Origin: Pelagibacterium limicola
GTDB taxonomy: Bacteria; Pseudomonadota; Alphaproteobacteria; Rhizobiales; Devosiaceae
Reading direction: 5' to 3'
NCBI RefSeq assembly: GCF_015694405.1
Contig: NZ_JADQDB010000003.1
Span: 372,001 to 436,000 of the forward strand
Length of the DNA: 64,000 bases
Notes under the pieces: model-generated
What the model was told of the DNA's origin: nothing
What the model saw: only the letters and a program-made list of their open reading frames with translations
Databases searched by the model: none
Made by a program: the position numbers and the translations under genes
In this document: positions 35,033 through 44,523 of the stretch, in pieces
Numbering within the stretch: the first letter of the stretch is position 1
Layout of the letters: each line of letters begins with the position of its first letter

Positions 35033-36166
35033 TTACTCGGCGCTCAAACGCAGAACCTGTCCTTCGGTTTCATCGGTCAACAAATAAAGCGCGCCATCCG
35101 GTCCCTGTACGACGTCGCGGATGCGATAGGGCAGGTTGTCGAAGAGGAATTCATCGCCCAGCACGGTTTCCCCATCCATGTCGATGCGGATGAGGTTGGT
35201 TCCCGCCAGCGCCCCCATGAAGGCGTCGCCCTGCCAGTCGGGGAACATGTCGCCGGTGTAGAAGGCGAGGCCAGAAGGGGCCGGGGATGGCGTCCAGGAC
35301 CGCTCTGCCGCGATGAGATCGTCGGGGAGATCCGTGGGGGGGTCAATCGGCGCCCCGGAATATTCGGTCCCTTCGGTCACGAGCGGCCAGCCGTAATTGC
35401 CGCCGGCCTCGATCCGGTTGAACTCGTCCCCGCCCCGCGGGCCGTGATCGACGACCCAAAGCTGCCCGGTTTCGGGGTGCAGCGCGGCGCCCTGCATGTT
35501 GCGATGTCCATAGCTCCAGATTTCGGGCAGCGCGCCTTCGGTGTCGAGGAAGGGATTGTCGTCCGGCACTGTGCCATCGGGCAGGATGCGGATCACCTTG
35601 CCGAGATGGGAATCGAGATCCTGGGCCTGGTCGCGGAACTGCGCATCCGACCGCTCGCCTGTCGTGATGAAAAGGTAGCCGTCGTTATCGAAGACGAGGC
35701 GGGAGCCGTAGTGCATGGTCGATGGCAGCTTGGGCTGTTGCGAGAAAATGACCTCGACATCGGAAAGCGCGGACAGGTCCTCGTTCAGCACGCCGCGCGC
35801 TACGGCAGTCGAGTTGGTCCCGTCCGGTCCCGGTTCCGCGAAGCTGAGGTAGACGTAGCGGTTGGAGTCGAAATCGGGGTCGAGGGCGATGCCGAGCAGG
35901 CCGCCCTGATCGCGTGCATCGACTTCGGGGACGCCCTCGATGGGATCGGAAAGCGCACCGTCCTCATCGATATGGCGCAACGCGCCACCCCTTTCCGTGA
36001 CCAGCGCACCGCCATCCGGCAGGAAAACGAGGCCCCAAGGGTGTTGCAGCCCCTCGACATAGGGCTCGACCGTTACCGGGCCGTACTCTGTTTCAAAGGT
36101 CTGAGCGAATGCGGGCGTCGCGAGCATGGTGGTCGCCAAGGCAGCGGCGACGAGGTGGCGGGGCAT
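35033..36166 (-). CDS. PQQ-dependent aldose sugar dehydrogenase-like protein (YliI type), exported
   Basis: Oxidises aldoses in the periplasm with PQQ. 377 residues starting MPRHLVAAALATTMLATPAFAQ, a clear Sec signal peptide cut after AFA. The soluble-glucose-dehydrogenase beta-propeller blades are visible: GLQHPWGLVFLPDGGALVTE, GLLGIALDPDF, IWSYGHRNMQGAALHPETG (with the catalytic His region at the YGHRN turn), WVVDHGPRGGDEFN and NYGWPL. The ATG at 36166 has AGGAG six bases upstream. No PQQ biosynthesis gene is in the window, so the cofactor would come from elsewhere. Confidence 0.9.
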   Translation of the reverse strand: MPRHLVAAALATTMLATPAFAQTFETEYGPVTVEPYVEGLQHPWGLVFLPDGGALVTERGGALRHIDEDGALSDPIEGVPEVDARDQGGLLGIALDPDFDSNRYVYLSFAEPGPDGTNSTAVARGVLNEDLSALSDVEVIFSQQPKLPSTMHYGSRLVFDNDGYLFITTGERSDAQFRDQAQDLDSHLGKVIRILPDGTVPDDNPFLDTEGALPEIWSYGHRNMQGAALHPETGQLWVVDHGPRGGDEFNRIEAGGNYGWPLVTEGTEYSGAPIDPPTDLPDDLIAAERSWTPSPAPSGLAFYTGDMFPDWQGDAFMGALAGTNLIRIDMDGETVLGDEFLFDNLPYRIRDVVQGPDGALYLLTDETEGQVLRLSAE

Positions 36167-36313
36167 GAGCATCTCCTGTGTTCCGGGTTGCTTGGGCAAT
36201 GACCGGATCGGAGAAGTGTTCCCCAGGGTGTTCCCGAAACGTGGGAGGGGCGATCACGATTGGTTCAGTGGCAACAAAGACGGGAACCAAGCCCTTTGTC
36301 CCGCTCCGTTGCA

Positions 36314-36336
36314 CCTTCTCCCAGGCAGGGAGAAGG
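36314..36336. repeat. Small palindrome of a recurring intergenic type
   Basis: CCTTCTCCC (36314-36322), loop AGGCA, GGGAGAAGG (36328-36336). Related C/T-rich against G/A-rich palindromes stand at 42590-42619 and 56699-56766, always between genes. It follows the isomerase gene (stop at 36366, minus strand), so it may also stabilise or end that transcript. Confidence 0.5.
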
Positions 36337-36365
36337 CCGGAGGCGACGGGCCGGCGATGCGACGC

Positions 36366-37076
36366 TCAGTAACCCGAACCGCCGCCGATCCCGAACCATT
36401 TGGGATAATCGGACACCAGAAGGTGGATCGGCTCCTGGTCCTCTTCGATTTCAGAGAACCGGCCGATGGGGTCGAGAAAGGTATTGTCGGTACGGTCGTC
36501 GTTGACGGTGGAGACTTCGCCGATCAGCACGTCGCCGCCCTCCCCCCAGAATTTGTGCCAGTTGCCCGGAAGCAGGGTTACGCTTTCGCCGGGATTGAGC
36601 TCGAGGATACCGCCGGCGGGAAGGACGCGGCGGATACCGTCGGTGAAGACTTCGACATCGCTCTCCATGTCGATGCCGGTGCCCGTGCCGTCGTCATTAT
36701 GGAGCTGGAGCGCAAGCCGCGCGCCGCCGCGGTTGATGATGTCCTCGGCCTTGATCGTATGCCGGTGCATGGGGGAAATCTGGTCGCGGCGCGAGATCAT
36801 GATCTTTTCCGCATAGAGCATCCCCGTGCCCTTCGTGAGGTCCGCGGCGTCGCCATTGCGGACGGTAAAGAGAAACAGGCCCAGATTGTCGAAATCGCCC
36901 TGCCCGTAATCGGTCACGTCCCAGCCGAGACCTGCCTTGAGAATGTTGTCGATATCGGCCCGCCGCTCCTTCATCTCGGACGGCGACCAATACGCGAAAG
37001 GCGGCATGATATAACCGAAGGAGCGAATGAACGCGTCGGCTTCGAGGATGATTTCGTTTACGCGGGAGCGTTTCAT
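36366..37076 (-). CDS. D-lyxose/D-mannose isomerase (cupin ketol-isomerase)
   Basis: Interconverts D-lyxose and D-xylulose and, usually also, D-mannose and D-fructose. 236 residues of the cupin type. The metal ligands line up as His104 and His106 (SPMHRHTIKAED), Glu111 and His174 (LLPGNWHKFWGE), matching known D-lyxose isomerases. The opening MKRSRVNEIILEADAFIRS is typical. AAAGGA precedes the ATG at 37076. It lies 24 bases after the beta-mannosidase gene in the same operon, which suggests mannose released there is converted to fructose here. Confidence 0.88.
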   Translation of the reverse strand: MKRSRVNEIILEADAFIRSFGYIMPPFAYWSPSEMKERRADIDNILKAGLGWDVTDYGQGDFDNLGLFLFTVRNGDAADLTKGTGMLYAEKIMISRRDQISPMHRHTIKAEDIINRGGARLALQLHNDDGTGTGIDMESDVEVFTDGIRRVLPAGGILELNPGESVTLLPGNWHKFWGEGGDVLIGEVSTVNDDRTDNTFLDPIGRFSEIEEDQEPIHLLVSDYPKWFGIGGGSGY

Positions 37077-37100
37077 GCGCGATCCTTTACACAATCCGAG

Positions 37101-39578
37101 TCAATAGGTCCGGGCCAGATGGTTGATCTTCAATGACGTCTTCAGATCATCCAGAGCGGGTGCCGCGCCTTTCCGGGGACTATAGCTAAGCCGCGCCGTC
37201 TGACCGGGCAACAGGGTGATGCAGTTGTCCGAGAAATATCCCGGACTATCTACATGAGCGGTAACGAAAAAGGCGGGTTTATCGGCCGAGAGGGAGAGAA
37301 CGGGGACACCGTTTTCCTCGCTCCATACCGCGCTTACCCGAGCGTCGGGCAGGTCGTAATACTTGTAGGCGCGGGGGAAGAAATCGTTGTGCCCCAGGAG
37401 ATTGCCTTCGTCATCGCGCCATTCGAGGAAGAGAAACTCACCCTCCCCCACGACTTTAAGTGGAAGGCGAACCAGTTCAGAGGCTGATTCAAGTCCGAGG
37501 GAAACATCGAGTCTTTTCAGTTCCTTGGTCGCGCCGGTGAGGCTGACCAGCGTGATGAGCAGGCTGACATCGCGCGGAGACGGGCCGTCGTTCATGGCCT
37601 TGACGACGATCTCATCACCTTCGGGGATGGCGACCACGCTGACGGGATTGAAGAAACGTTTTGCAAGGTAATGGAGCAGCTTCCACTGCCCGCCATAATC
37701 GAGGCTCGACCAGCTTGCCACGGGCCAGATGTCATTAATCTGCCAGTAGAGCGTGCCCATGCAGCGCGGCTTGGTGGAGCGCCAGAATTCGATGGCCGTC
37801 TTGATGGCGAGGCCCTGCTGGATCTGGGAGAGGAACACCATCTCCTCGAACCCCTTGGGGAAGCGGAAATAGCGGCACATGGTTTCAAGGATGCGGGCGT
37901 TGCCGCCATCGTTGCGCTGGTGGGTTTCCATGACCGGCGAGGACGGGTTGCGGTCCTTTGGATCGGTGAATGTCTCGATGACGTTCATCGACGTGAAGGA
38001 CTGGAAGCCGAACTCGGAGGCAAAACGGGGCTTCACCGTACGGTAATGCTCGAAGGTTTTTGCCGAATGCCAGACGTCCCAGAAATGCATGTCGCCGCGC
38101 GTGTCGATGTGCCACCCATCGGCAAAGTCCATGTAGCCGAGCGAGGGCGAGGACGGCCAGAAGCGGCGCTGGGGATCTTCGTCGGCGACGATATTTGCGA
38201 GCAGGTTCGAGAGGCGGTCGTAATTGGCAAGGTGCCGGTCGCGGTTCTCGCGGGTTTCGGGATACCAGTTGAGCGATCCGATCACCTCGTTGTCGCCGCA
38301 CCAGATGGCAATCGAGGCGTGGTGTGAGAGGCGGCGGACCTGTTGGGTGATCTCGGTTTCCACATCGGCCAGAAAGGCCCGGTCCGAGGGGTAAGGCATG
38401 CACGAGAACATGAAATCGTGCCAGATGAGCAGGCCCAGCTCATCGCACATGTCATAGAACCAGTCCGGCTCATATTGCCCGCCGCCCCAGACGCGCAGCA
38501 TGTTGTAGTTTGCCGCCTTGGCGCTTTCGAGCAGGTCTCGCACGGCTTCGGGCGTGATGCGCGAGGGAATGGCGTCGGCGGGGATCCAGTTGGCGCCCAT
38601 CGTCGTGATGTCGCGCCCGTTGATCCGGCACTTGAAGGAATGATCGATCTCGTCCTTTTCGATGATCCATTCGAGCTTGCGGAGGCCCACTTTCCGGGTG
38701 GTGACTTCCCCGTCCAGATCGGTGACGAGATCGTAGAGCGGCTGCCCGCCCTGCCCTGACGGCCACCAGATTTTGGGGTTGTCGATAGTGAGAGTGTGGG
38801 TAAAGAGGTTCTCGCCTTTTTGCACCGCTACGCGCCCGCCAATCGTCTGGCCATCGATGGTATGGATCAGCGAAACCTCACCGGATTCAAAGGCATGAAC
38901 CCGCGTCTTGAGCGTCAGAGTCACCTCGCCGTTTTCGTGGCGCTGATCTGCCTGCACGCTTTCGGTGCGCGCAAGGCGCACCCGGCGCAGCGCCATACGG
39001 CCATAGATACCGACCGGCATCAGGCAGATGCCCCAGTCCCAGCCCGCGTGGCAGGCGGTCTTGCGGACGAAATTGAGGTGCGCGACCTTCTGGTTCATCG
39101 CTGCATAGGGAATGGCGAACGGGTGCGCATCGGCGCGGGCCTTGGCGACATCGGGTACGGCGGCGAAATCGATCCGCAGCGTATTGGCCCCTGCACGCAC
39201 CTTGCCGGTGACGTCGATATCGTAGCGGATGAACTGGTTCTGCGTTTGGGCGATCACCTCGCCGTTGAGCGAGACCGTGGCGATGCAATCGACGTCCGAG
39301 AGGGTCAGGGTGATGTAACCCCTGGCAAACTCGGATGGCACCTCGAAGCTGCGCTCGACCGACCATGGGGTCTTATAGACCCAGGCCACCGCGTCCTCGT
39401 TCTGGCCGAAATAGGGATCGGGGATTTCCCCGGCGTCCAGCAGCGCGGTGTGAACGTCTCCGGGCAGGGCGATTTCGCCCCTGTAGCCCCGTTCGGGCGT
39501 CGAAAGGGAAAACCACCCCGCGAGATCGAAATTGCTGTAATCGATTGCAGACACAGCCCGATCGTCGGCGATGGCCAT
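37101..39578 (-). CDS. Glycoside hydrolase family 2 beta-mannosidase
   Basis: Releases mannose from beta-mannosides. 825 residues, no signal peptide. A jelly-roll sugar-binding domain (residues 10-200, ending CHAGWDWGICLMPVGIYG) is followed by an immunoglobulin-like domain, then the TIM barrel. The acid/base Glu431 is in IAIWCGDNEV and the nucleophile Glu522 in KPRFASEFGFQSF. The motif LRVWGGGQYEPDWFYD is typical of GH2 mannosidases. With the isomerase gene behind it, it forms a mannoside-using pair. No transporter is linked, so substrate entry must be encoded elsewhere. Confidence 0.92.
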   Translation of the reverse strand: MAIADDRAVSAIDYSNFDLAGWFSLSTPERGYRGEIALPGDVHTALLDAGEIPDPYFGQNEDAVAWVYKTPWSVERSFEVPSEFARGYITLTLSDVDCIATVSLNGEVIAQTQNQFIRYDIDVTGKVRAGANTLRIDFAAVPDVAKARADAHPFAIPYAAMNQKVAHLNFVRKTACHAGWDWGICLMPVGIYGRMALRRVRLARTESVQADQRHENGEVTLTLKTRVHAFESGEVSLIHTIDGQTIGGRVAVQKGENLFTHTLTIDNPKIWWPSGQGGQPLYDLVTDLDGEVTTRKVGLRKLEWIIEKDEIDHSFKCRINGRDITTMGANWIPADAIPSRITPEAVRDLLESAKAANYNMLRVWGGGQYEPDWFYDMCDELGLLIWHDFMFSCMPYPSDRAFLADVETEITQQVRRLSHHASIAIWCGDNEVIGSLNWYPETRENRDRHLANYDRLSNLLANIVADEDPQRRFWPSSPSLGYMDFADGWHIDTRGDMHFWDVWHSAKTFEHYRTVKPRFASEFGFQSFTSMNVIETFTDPKDRNPSSPVMETHQRNDGGNARILETMCRYFRFPKGFEEMVFLSQIQQGLAIKTAIEFWRSTKPRCMGTLYWQINDIWPVASWSSLDYGGQWKLLHYLAKRFFNPVSVVAIPEGDEIVVKAMNDGPSPRDVSLLITLVSLTGATKELKRLDVSLGLESASELVRLPLKVVGEGEFLFLEWRDDEGNLLGHNDFFPRAYKYYDLPDARVSAVWSEENGVPVLSLSADKPAFFVTAHVDSPGYFSDNCITLLPGQTARLSYSPRKGAAPALDDLKTSLKINHLARTY

Positions 39579-39692
39579 CGCGATTCCTCCCTATCTGAAA
39601 TTGAGAGGCGGCTGCCGGACGGCACCGCTCTTGAACCTTTTCTACTTTAGTTCCATCTGCGGATAAATTGGAAAGTGAAGCGGGAGGGCATC

Positions 39693-40175
39693 ATGACCGA
39701 AATCCAGAACGACAATCCGGGGCTTCCCCACATACCACCGACCTATCCGGTGGCTTTCCTGCTCCTGGCGATATTTCTTGAATTCCTCGTGCCGATCCGG
39801 TTCCTCGCCGCGCCGGCCGTGCTTGCGATCCAGACGCTGGCGGGCGTTCTGCTGGTCTTGGCGGGCCTCACGCTCGATATCTGGGCTTTCCGGCTGTTCA
39901 AGGCCGCGGGCACCAACCCCGAGCCTTTCAAGCCGACCACGGCCATCGTCGTTGACGGGCCCTACAGAATGACGCGCAACCCGATGTATGTCGGCTTTCT
40001 GCTGCTGTTCACGGGCATCGGACTGGTCTTTGCCCTCGAATGGACACTCATCCTCGTGCCCCTGCTTTGGCTGACCCTCGACCGCGTGGTGGTGCGGCGC
40101 GAGGAAGCGTATCTCACCGCCAAGTTCGGGGCGGCCTATACCGATTTCCTCGCGCGGACGCGGCGCTGGATTTAA
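39693..40175 (+). CDS. Isoprenylcysteine carboxyl methyltransferase-like membrane protein
   Basis: A 160-residue integral membrane protein of the ICMT/PEMT-like family. Hydrophobic segments at about 15-35, 45-65 and 95-125, with the SAM-binding stretch VVDGPYRMTRNPMYVGFLLL followed by RVVVRREEAYL. The bacterial members' substrates are mostly unknown. The ATG at 39693 has GGGAGG upstream; the in-frame ATG 18 bases earlier has none. Divergent from the mannosidase. Confidence 0.88.
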   Translation: MTEIQNDNPGLPHIPPTYPVAFLLLAIFLEFLVPIRFLAAPAVLAIQTLAGVLLVLAGLTLDIWAFRLFKAAGTNPEPFKPTTAIVVDGPYRMTRNPMYVGFLLLFTGIGLVFALEWTLILVPLLWLTLDRVVVRREEAYLTAKFGAAYTDFLARTRRWI

Positions 40176-40259
40176 AATACACCTCCAAGTGTCGGGCCTA
40201 TGAAAACTCCGACGTCGTATGGCTATCGGCGCCAAGTGGGCGCTTGGCTGGAGGTAAAA

Positions 40260-40628
40260 ATGATCATTGCGGGTTGGGTTATGTCGGGCCTCTTGGCCCT
40301 GTTCATGCTGGGGGCTTCGGCGGCGCCGAAACTGATGGGGTCGAGCCTCGCGCTAGAGCCGTTAGAGATCGTCGGATGGCCCGCCAAATACGTGCTGCTG
40401 ATCGGACTGATCGAGGTCGCGACGATCGTGCTGTTTCTGATCCCGCGGACGGCGCTGCTGGGCGCGGTTCTGTTCACCGCCCTCCTGGGGGCGGCACTAG
40501 CGGCAAACCTTCGCGTCGACAACCCGCTGTTCAGCCATACGCTATTCAGCGTTTACCTCGGCGTTTTCGCCTGGGTGGCGCTGTGGCTGCGGGAGCCCAG
40601 AATCCGGGACGTGTTCCCCCTCACCTGA
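40260..40628 (+). CDS. DoxX-family membrane protein
   Basis: A 122-residue protein with four hydrophobic helices (IIAGWVMSGLLALFMLGASA, YVLLIGLIEVATIVLFLI, and two more). APKLMGSSLALEPLEIVGWP is the conserved DoxX loop. GGAGG precedes the ATG at 40260. The family is linked to thiol and respiratory stress in some bacteria but its function here is unknown. It converges with the ABC exporter gene. Confidence 0.85.
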   Translation: MIIAGWVMSGLLALFMLGASAAPKLMGSSLALEPLEIVGWPAKYVLLIGLIEVATIVLFLIPRTALLGAVLFTALLGAALAANLRVDNPLFSHTLFSVYLGVFAWVALWLREPRIRDVFPLT

Positions 40629-40644
40629 GGACGGCCGTTCAACC

Positions 40645-42537
40645 CTAAACCGTTTCTCCGTCCGCCTCCGCACCGATGAACCCGCCTGACTGGCGAGTCC
40701 AGAGTTGGGCGTAGCGGCCATCGAGTGCGAGCAATTGGGCATGGGTGCCCTGTTCGACAATGCGGCCGCGGTCGAGGATGACGAGGCGGTCCATTGCTGC
40801 GATGGTCGAGAGTCGGTGGGCGATGGCAATCACGGTCTTGCCTTCCATCAGGCGCCCGAGCTGGCTCTGGATCGCCGCTTCGACTTCGCTGTCGAGGGCT
40901 GAGGTGGCTTCGTCGAGGACGAGGATCGGCGCGTTCTTGAGGATGGCGCGGGCAATCGCGATGCGCTGACGCTGGCCACCCGAGAGTTTCACGCCGCGCT
41001 CGCCGACCTGGGCCTTGTAGCCCTTGCGGCCGCGATGGTCGGCCAGTTCCATGATGAAGTCGTGCGCCTCGGCCTGCCTGGCAGCCGCGACCATTTCGTC
41101 CAGGCTGGCATCGGGCTTGCCGAACAGGATGTTGTCGGCAATCGAGCGGTTGAGAAGCGCGGTATCCTGCGTCACGACGCCGATGCTGGCGCGCAGGGAC
41201 TCCTGGGTCACCTTCGCTATGTCCTGACCGTCGATCAGGATACGCCCGCTCTCGAGATCGTAGAAGCGCAGCAGCAGGTTGACGAGGGTCGACTTGCCCG
41301 CACCTGAATGGCCCACAAGGCCGATCTTTTCCCCCGGTGCGATATCGAGGCTGACATTCTCGATCACGCTGCGCGTGCGTCCGTAGTGGAAACGCACGTC
41401 CTCGAACCGGATCGCAGCGTCGGTTACCTTGAGTGGCGCGGCATCGGGGGCGTCTGTGATCTCGATCGGCTGGGCGACGGTTTCCATCGCATTCTGGATG
41501 ATCCCGAAATGGCGCATCAGGCCGTTGAGCTGGCCCATCAGGCGGCCCAGCATCATGTTGAGCCGCAAGATGAGGCTCAGCGCGAAGGCCACCGCGCCCA
41601 CGCTGATCGCGCCCTCCGCCCAAAGGTGGATCGAGAGCACACCGAAGGCGGTCACCATGACGGCGGACAACAGGCCAAGCGAGGCGCGAGCGCCCGTGAC
41701 CATGCGCGAGAGGCGAGTCGAGGAGAAAAGGAACCGCTCGAACCCGTCGCGGACGTACCGGTCGTTATCGTCGGCGGTGCCGAACAGGCGGATGGTCTGT
41801 ATGTTGGAAAAGCTGTCGGTCACGCGCCCGTTGAGGTTCGAGGCGGCCTCGGCGTTGTCGGCGGCGCGCTGGCGCATGCGGGGCACGAAATACCAGGCGA
41901 GCAAGGCAAAGACGGTGATCCAGACAAGGATCAGCACCACCATGCGCCAATCGAGCTGGGCAAAAAGGAAGATGGTCGTGCCCGTATAGATCAGCATGAA
42001 CCAGAAGACCTGCAGCACCCCGGCGACAAAATCGTTGAGCGAGCCCGAAACCTGGCTGACCTTGGTCACCAACCGCCCGGAGAAGTCGTCGGAGAAAAAG
42101 CGCATCGACTGCTGGGACACATAGCCGTAGGCCTGCCAGCGAACCATGGAGACAAAGCCGCGCCCGATGGTCTGTTCCTCGACCAATGCATTGAAGGCAG
42201 GCACGATGAAGCGGCCCACGATCACGACGCCAAGCATTGCCGCCAGTTCGGGCCCATGCCGGGCGATGAGCCCCGGCCAGCCCTGCCCGCTCATGCCGCT
42301 GTCGAGGATGTCGACCAGCCGGCCCATGTAGAAAAAGAACAGCGCCTCAAAGAGCGCGACCAGCCCGCCGGTCACCATCACGAGCAGATAGGGGCCCTTG
42401 GCCTGGCTCACATAATGCCAGAGAAAGGCCCATATCGTGGGCGGGGGTTGGAGGTTTTCGCGCGGGCGGAACGGATCGATCCAGGTTTCGAAAATGCGCG
42501 ATATCCAGAGGGCGGGATTCCGGGTTTGGCTACTCAT
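40645..42537 (-). CDS. ABC exporter, fused membrane and ATPase domains (MsbA-like)
   Basis: A 630-residue half-transporter. A six-helix export domain (residues 40-360) is followed by the ATPase: Walker A GLVGHSGAGKSTLVN, signature LSGGQRQRIAIARA, Walker B PILVLDEATSALDSE and H-loop AHRLST. Members export lipids or drugs. The gene follows a very similar exporter gene by 120 bases; their ATPase halves are nearly alike, so they look duplicated and may form a heterodimer. Confidence 0.93.
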   Translation of the reverse strand: MSSQTRNPALWISRIFETWIDPFRPRENLQPPPTIWAFLWHYVSQAKGPYLLVMVTGGLVALFEALFFFYMGRLVDILDSGMSGQGWPGLIARHGPELAAMLGVVIVGRFIVPAFNALVEEQTIGRGFVSMVRWQAYGYVSQQSMRFFSDDFSGRLVTKVSQVSGSLNDFVAGVLQVFWFMLIYTGTTIFLFAQLDWRMVVLILVWITVFALLAWYFVPRMRQRAADNAEAASNLNGRVTDSFSNIQTIRLFGTADDNDRYVRDGFERFLFSSTRLSRMVTGARASLGLLSAVMVTAFGVLSIHLWAEGAISVGAVAFALSLILRLNMMLGRLMGQLNGLMRHFGIIQNAMETVAQPIEITDAPDAAPLKVTDAAIRFEDVRFHYGRTRSVIENVSLDIAPGEKIGLVGHSGAGKSTLVNLLLRFYDLESGRILIDGQDIAKVTQESLRASIGVVTQDTALLNRSIADNILFGKPDASLDEMVAAARQAEAHDFIMELADHRGRKGYKAQVGERGVKLSGGQRQRIAIARAILKNAPILVLDEATSALDSEVEAAIQSQLGRLMEGKTVIAIAHRLSTIAAMDRLVILDRGRIVEQGTHAQLLALDGRYAQLWTRQSGGFIGAEADGETV

Positions 42538-42589
42538 GCGCAGAATATGCCCTCCATGGGACCAGACTTCAAACGCAGGCCTTTGGGCC

Positions 42590-42619
42590 CCCTCTCCCGC
42601 CTAGCGTGGAGGGAGAGGG
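42590..42619. repeat. Small palindrome of a recurring intergenic type
   Basis: CCCTCTCCC (42590-42598) and GGGAGAGGG (42611-42619) flank 12 bases, between the two exporter genes. Composition and size resemble the palindromes at 36314 and 56699. Confidence 0.45.
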
Positions 42620-42657
42620 AGCCCTGACCGTCTCGATAGCCCATTCCGGCGTCACCG

Positions 42658-44523
42658 TTATTCCGCTGCGGCCTCATCGAGGTCCACATCGATGAACCCG
42701 CCGGACTGCCGGGCCCAAAGCCGGGCATAGGTGCCGCCGGTCTCGATGAGCTGGGCATGGGTCCCCTGCTCCACCACGCGGCCCTCCTCGAGGACGATCA
42801 GCCGGTCCATCGCAGCGATGGTCGAGAGCCGGTGGGCGATGGCGATCACAGTCTTGCCTTCCATCAGCCGGTTGAGCTGGCTCTGGATCGCCGCCTCGAC
42901 CTCGGAATCGAGCGCCGAGGTGGCTTCATCGAGAACGAGGATCGGTGCATCCTTGAGCAGGACGCGGGCGATGGCGATGCGCTGGCGCTGACCGCCCGAG
43001 AGCTTGACGCCGCGTTCGCCGACATGGGCGTCATAGCCCTTGCGACCCTTGGCGTCGGCCAGCCCCAGGATGAAGTCATGCGCCTCGGCCTGCCGGGCAG
43101 CGGCGATCATCTCCTCGTCGGAGGCATCCGGACGGCCATACTTTATGTTGTCGCGGACCGAACGGTGCAGGAGCGAAGTGTCCTGCGTCACGACGCCGAT
43201 ATTGGCGCGCAGGGTATCCTGGGCGACCGTGGCGACGTCCACGCCGTCGATGAGGATCTGGCCGCTCTGGCGATCGTAAAAGCGCAGGAGCAGATTGACG
43301 ATGGTCGATTTGCCCGCGCCCGAACGCCCGACGAGGCCGATCTTTTCGCCAGGAGGGATCGTGAGATTGAGGCCCTCGATGACGCGCGTGGACCCGGCAT
43401 CGCCCTTCTTGCCATAGTTGAAGGCAACGTCCTTGAACTCGATCCCGCCAACAGCCCGGCCCATACGGGGCGCATTGGGCTCGTCGGCGACCACGCGGGG
43501 CAGCGAAAGCGAATTGATGCCATCCCGCACCGTGCCGATGTTCTCGAACAGCGCCGACATTTCCCACATGATCCACTGGCTCATGCCATGGAAGCGCAGG
43601 ACGATTGCCGCCGCGGCGGCCACCGCGCCGGCTGTCACGAGGTTATCGAGCCACAGCCATATGCCGATGAAGCCCACAGCGAAAAGCAGCAAGGAATTGA
43701 GCACCGTGATGCCCATGTTGAGGATCGTGACGATCCGCATCTGGCGATAGACGGTGCCGAGGAACTCGTCCATCGACTCGCGGGCATAGCTTTCCTCGCG
43801 GCTCGAGTGCGAGAAGAGTTTGACCGTCGCGATGTTGGTATAGCTGTCGACGATCCGCCCGGTCATCATCGAGCGCGCATCGGCCTGCATTTCAGAAATC
43901 TTGCCCAGCTTGGGCACGTAGTACCAGAGCAGCAGGATGTAGGCCGCGACCCACACAAGGAATGGGATGGCGAGCAGCCAGTCGTTCATTGCCGCGAGAA
44001 TGACCGCGCCGATGAAATAGACGATGACGTAGTTGAGCACGTCCAGGAGCTTCATCACCGTCTCACGGACGGCGAGCGCAGTTTGCATCACCTTGGTGGC
44101 GATGCGTCCGGCAAACTCGTCCTGGAAATAGGTCATCGACTGGCGGATGAGATACCGGTGCGCCATCCATCGAATGCGTTGCGGGAAATTGCCCAGCAGC
44201 GTCTGATGAATGATGAGGTTCGAGAACAGTACCAGCAGAGGCAGGACGATGAGCACGAACACGCTCATCCACATAAGCCCCGCGCCTTCTTCGGCCAGAA
44301 ACGTCTCACGGTCGGCGCTCGACAGCCAGTCGATGACGTTGCCGAGAAATGCGAACAGCGCAATTTCGGCGAGGGCAATCGCGGTCGTGAGCATGGCCAT
44401 GCCCGCGAGAGGCCATTTGACCCCGTCCATATAATGCAAACAGAAGGCAAGCAGGCCCTTGGGCGGCTGCGCGGGGTCGCGCGGCGGATAAGGGTCAAGA
44501 CGCTTTTCAAACCAGCCAAACAT
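42658..44523 (-). CDS. ABC exporter, fused membrane and ATPase domains (MsbA-like), tandem partner
   Basis: 621 residues from MFGWFEKRLDPYPPRD. The export domain has six helices (for example GMAMLTTAIALAEIALFAFLG; VLNYVIVYFIGAVILAAM). The ATPase has Walker A GLVGRSGAGKSTIVN, signature LSGGQRQRIAIAR, Walker B ILVLDEATSALDSE. A start at 44610 would add 29 residues without ribosome site; 44523 matches the family N-terminus better but its own ribosome site is weak too. First gene of the exporter pair. Confidence 0.92.
   Translation of the reverse strand: MFGWFEKRLDPYPPRDPAQPPKGLLAFCLHYMDGVKWPLAGMAMLTTAIALAEIALFAFLGNVIDWLSSADRETFLAEEGAGLMWMSVFVLIVLPLLVLFSNLIIHQTLLGNFPQRIRWMAHRYLIRQSMTYFQDEFAGRIATKVMQTALAVRETVMKLLDVLNYVIVYFIGAVILAAMNDWLLAIPFLVWVAAYILLLWYYVPKLGKISEMQADARSMMTGRIVDSYTNIATVKLFSHSSREESYARESMDEFLGTVYRQMRIVTILNMGITVLNSLLLFAVGFIGIWLWLDNLVTAGAVAAAAAIVLRFHGMSQWIMWEMSALFENIGTVRDGINSLSLPRVVADEPNAPRMGRAVGGIEFKDVAFNYGKKGDAGSTRVIEGLNLTIPPGEKIGLVGRSGAGKSTIVNLLLRFYDRQSGQILIDGVDVATVAQDTLRANIGVVTQDTSLLHRSVRDNIKYGRPDASDEEMIAAARQAEAHDFILGLADAKGRKGYDAHVGERGVKLSGGQRQRIAIARVLLKDAPILVLDEATSALDSEVEAAIQSQLNRLMEGKTVIAIAHRLSTIAAMDRLIVLEEGRVVEQGTHAQLIETGGTYARLWARQSGGFIDVDLDEAAAE

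Noticed and set aside
33877-35193. 438-codon open frame on the plus strand
   Set aside because: It is antisense to the GNAT-nitrilase fusion, with low-complexity composition.
41308-42627. 439-codon open frame on the plus strand
   Set aside because: It is antisense to the first ABC exporter gene and has no recognisable motif.
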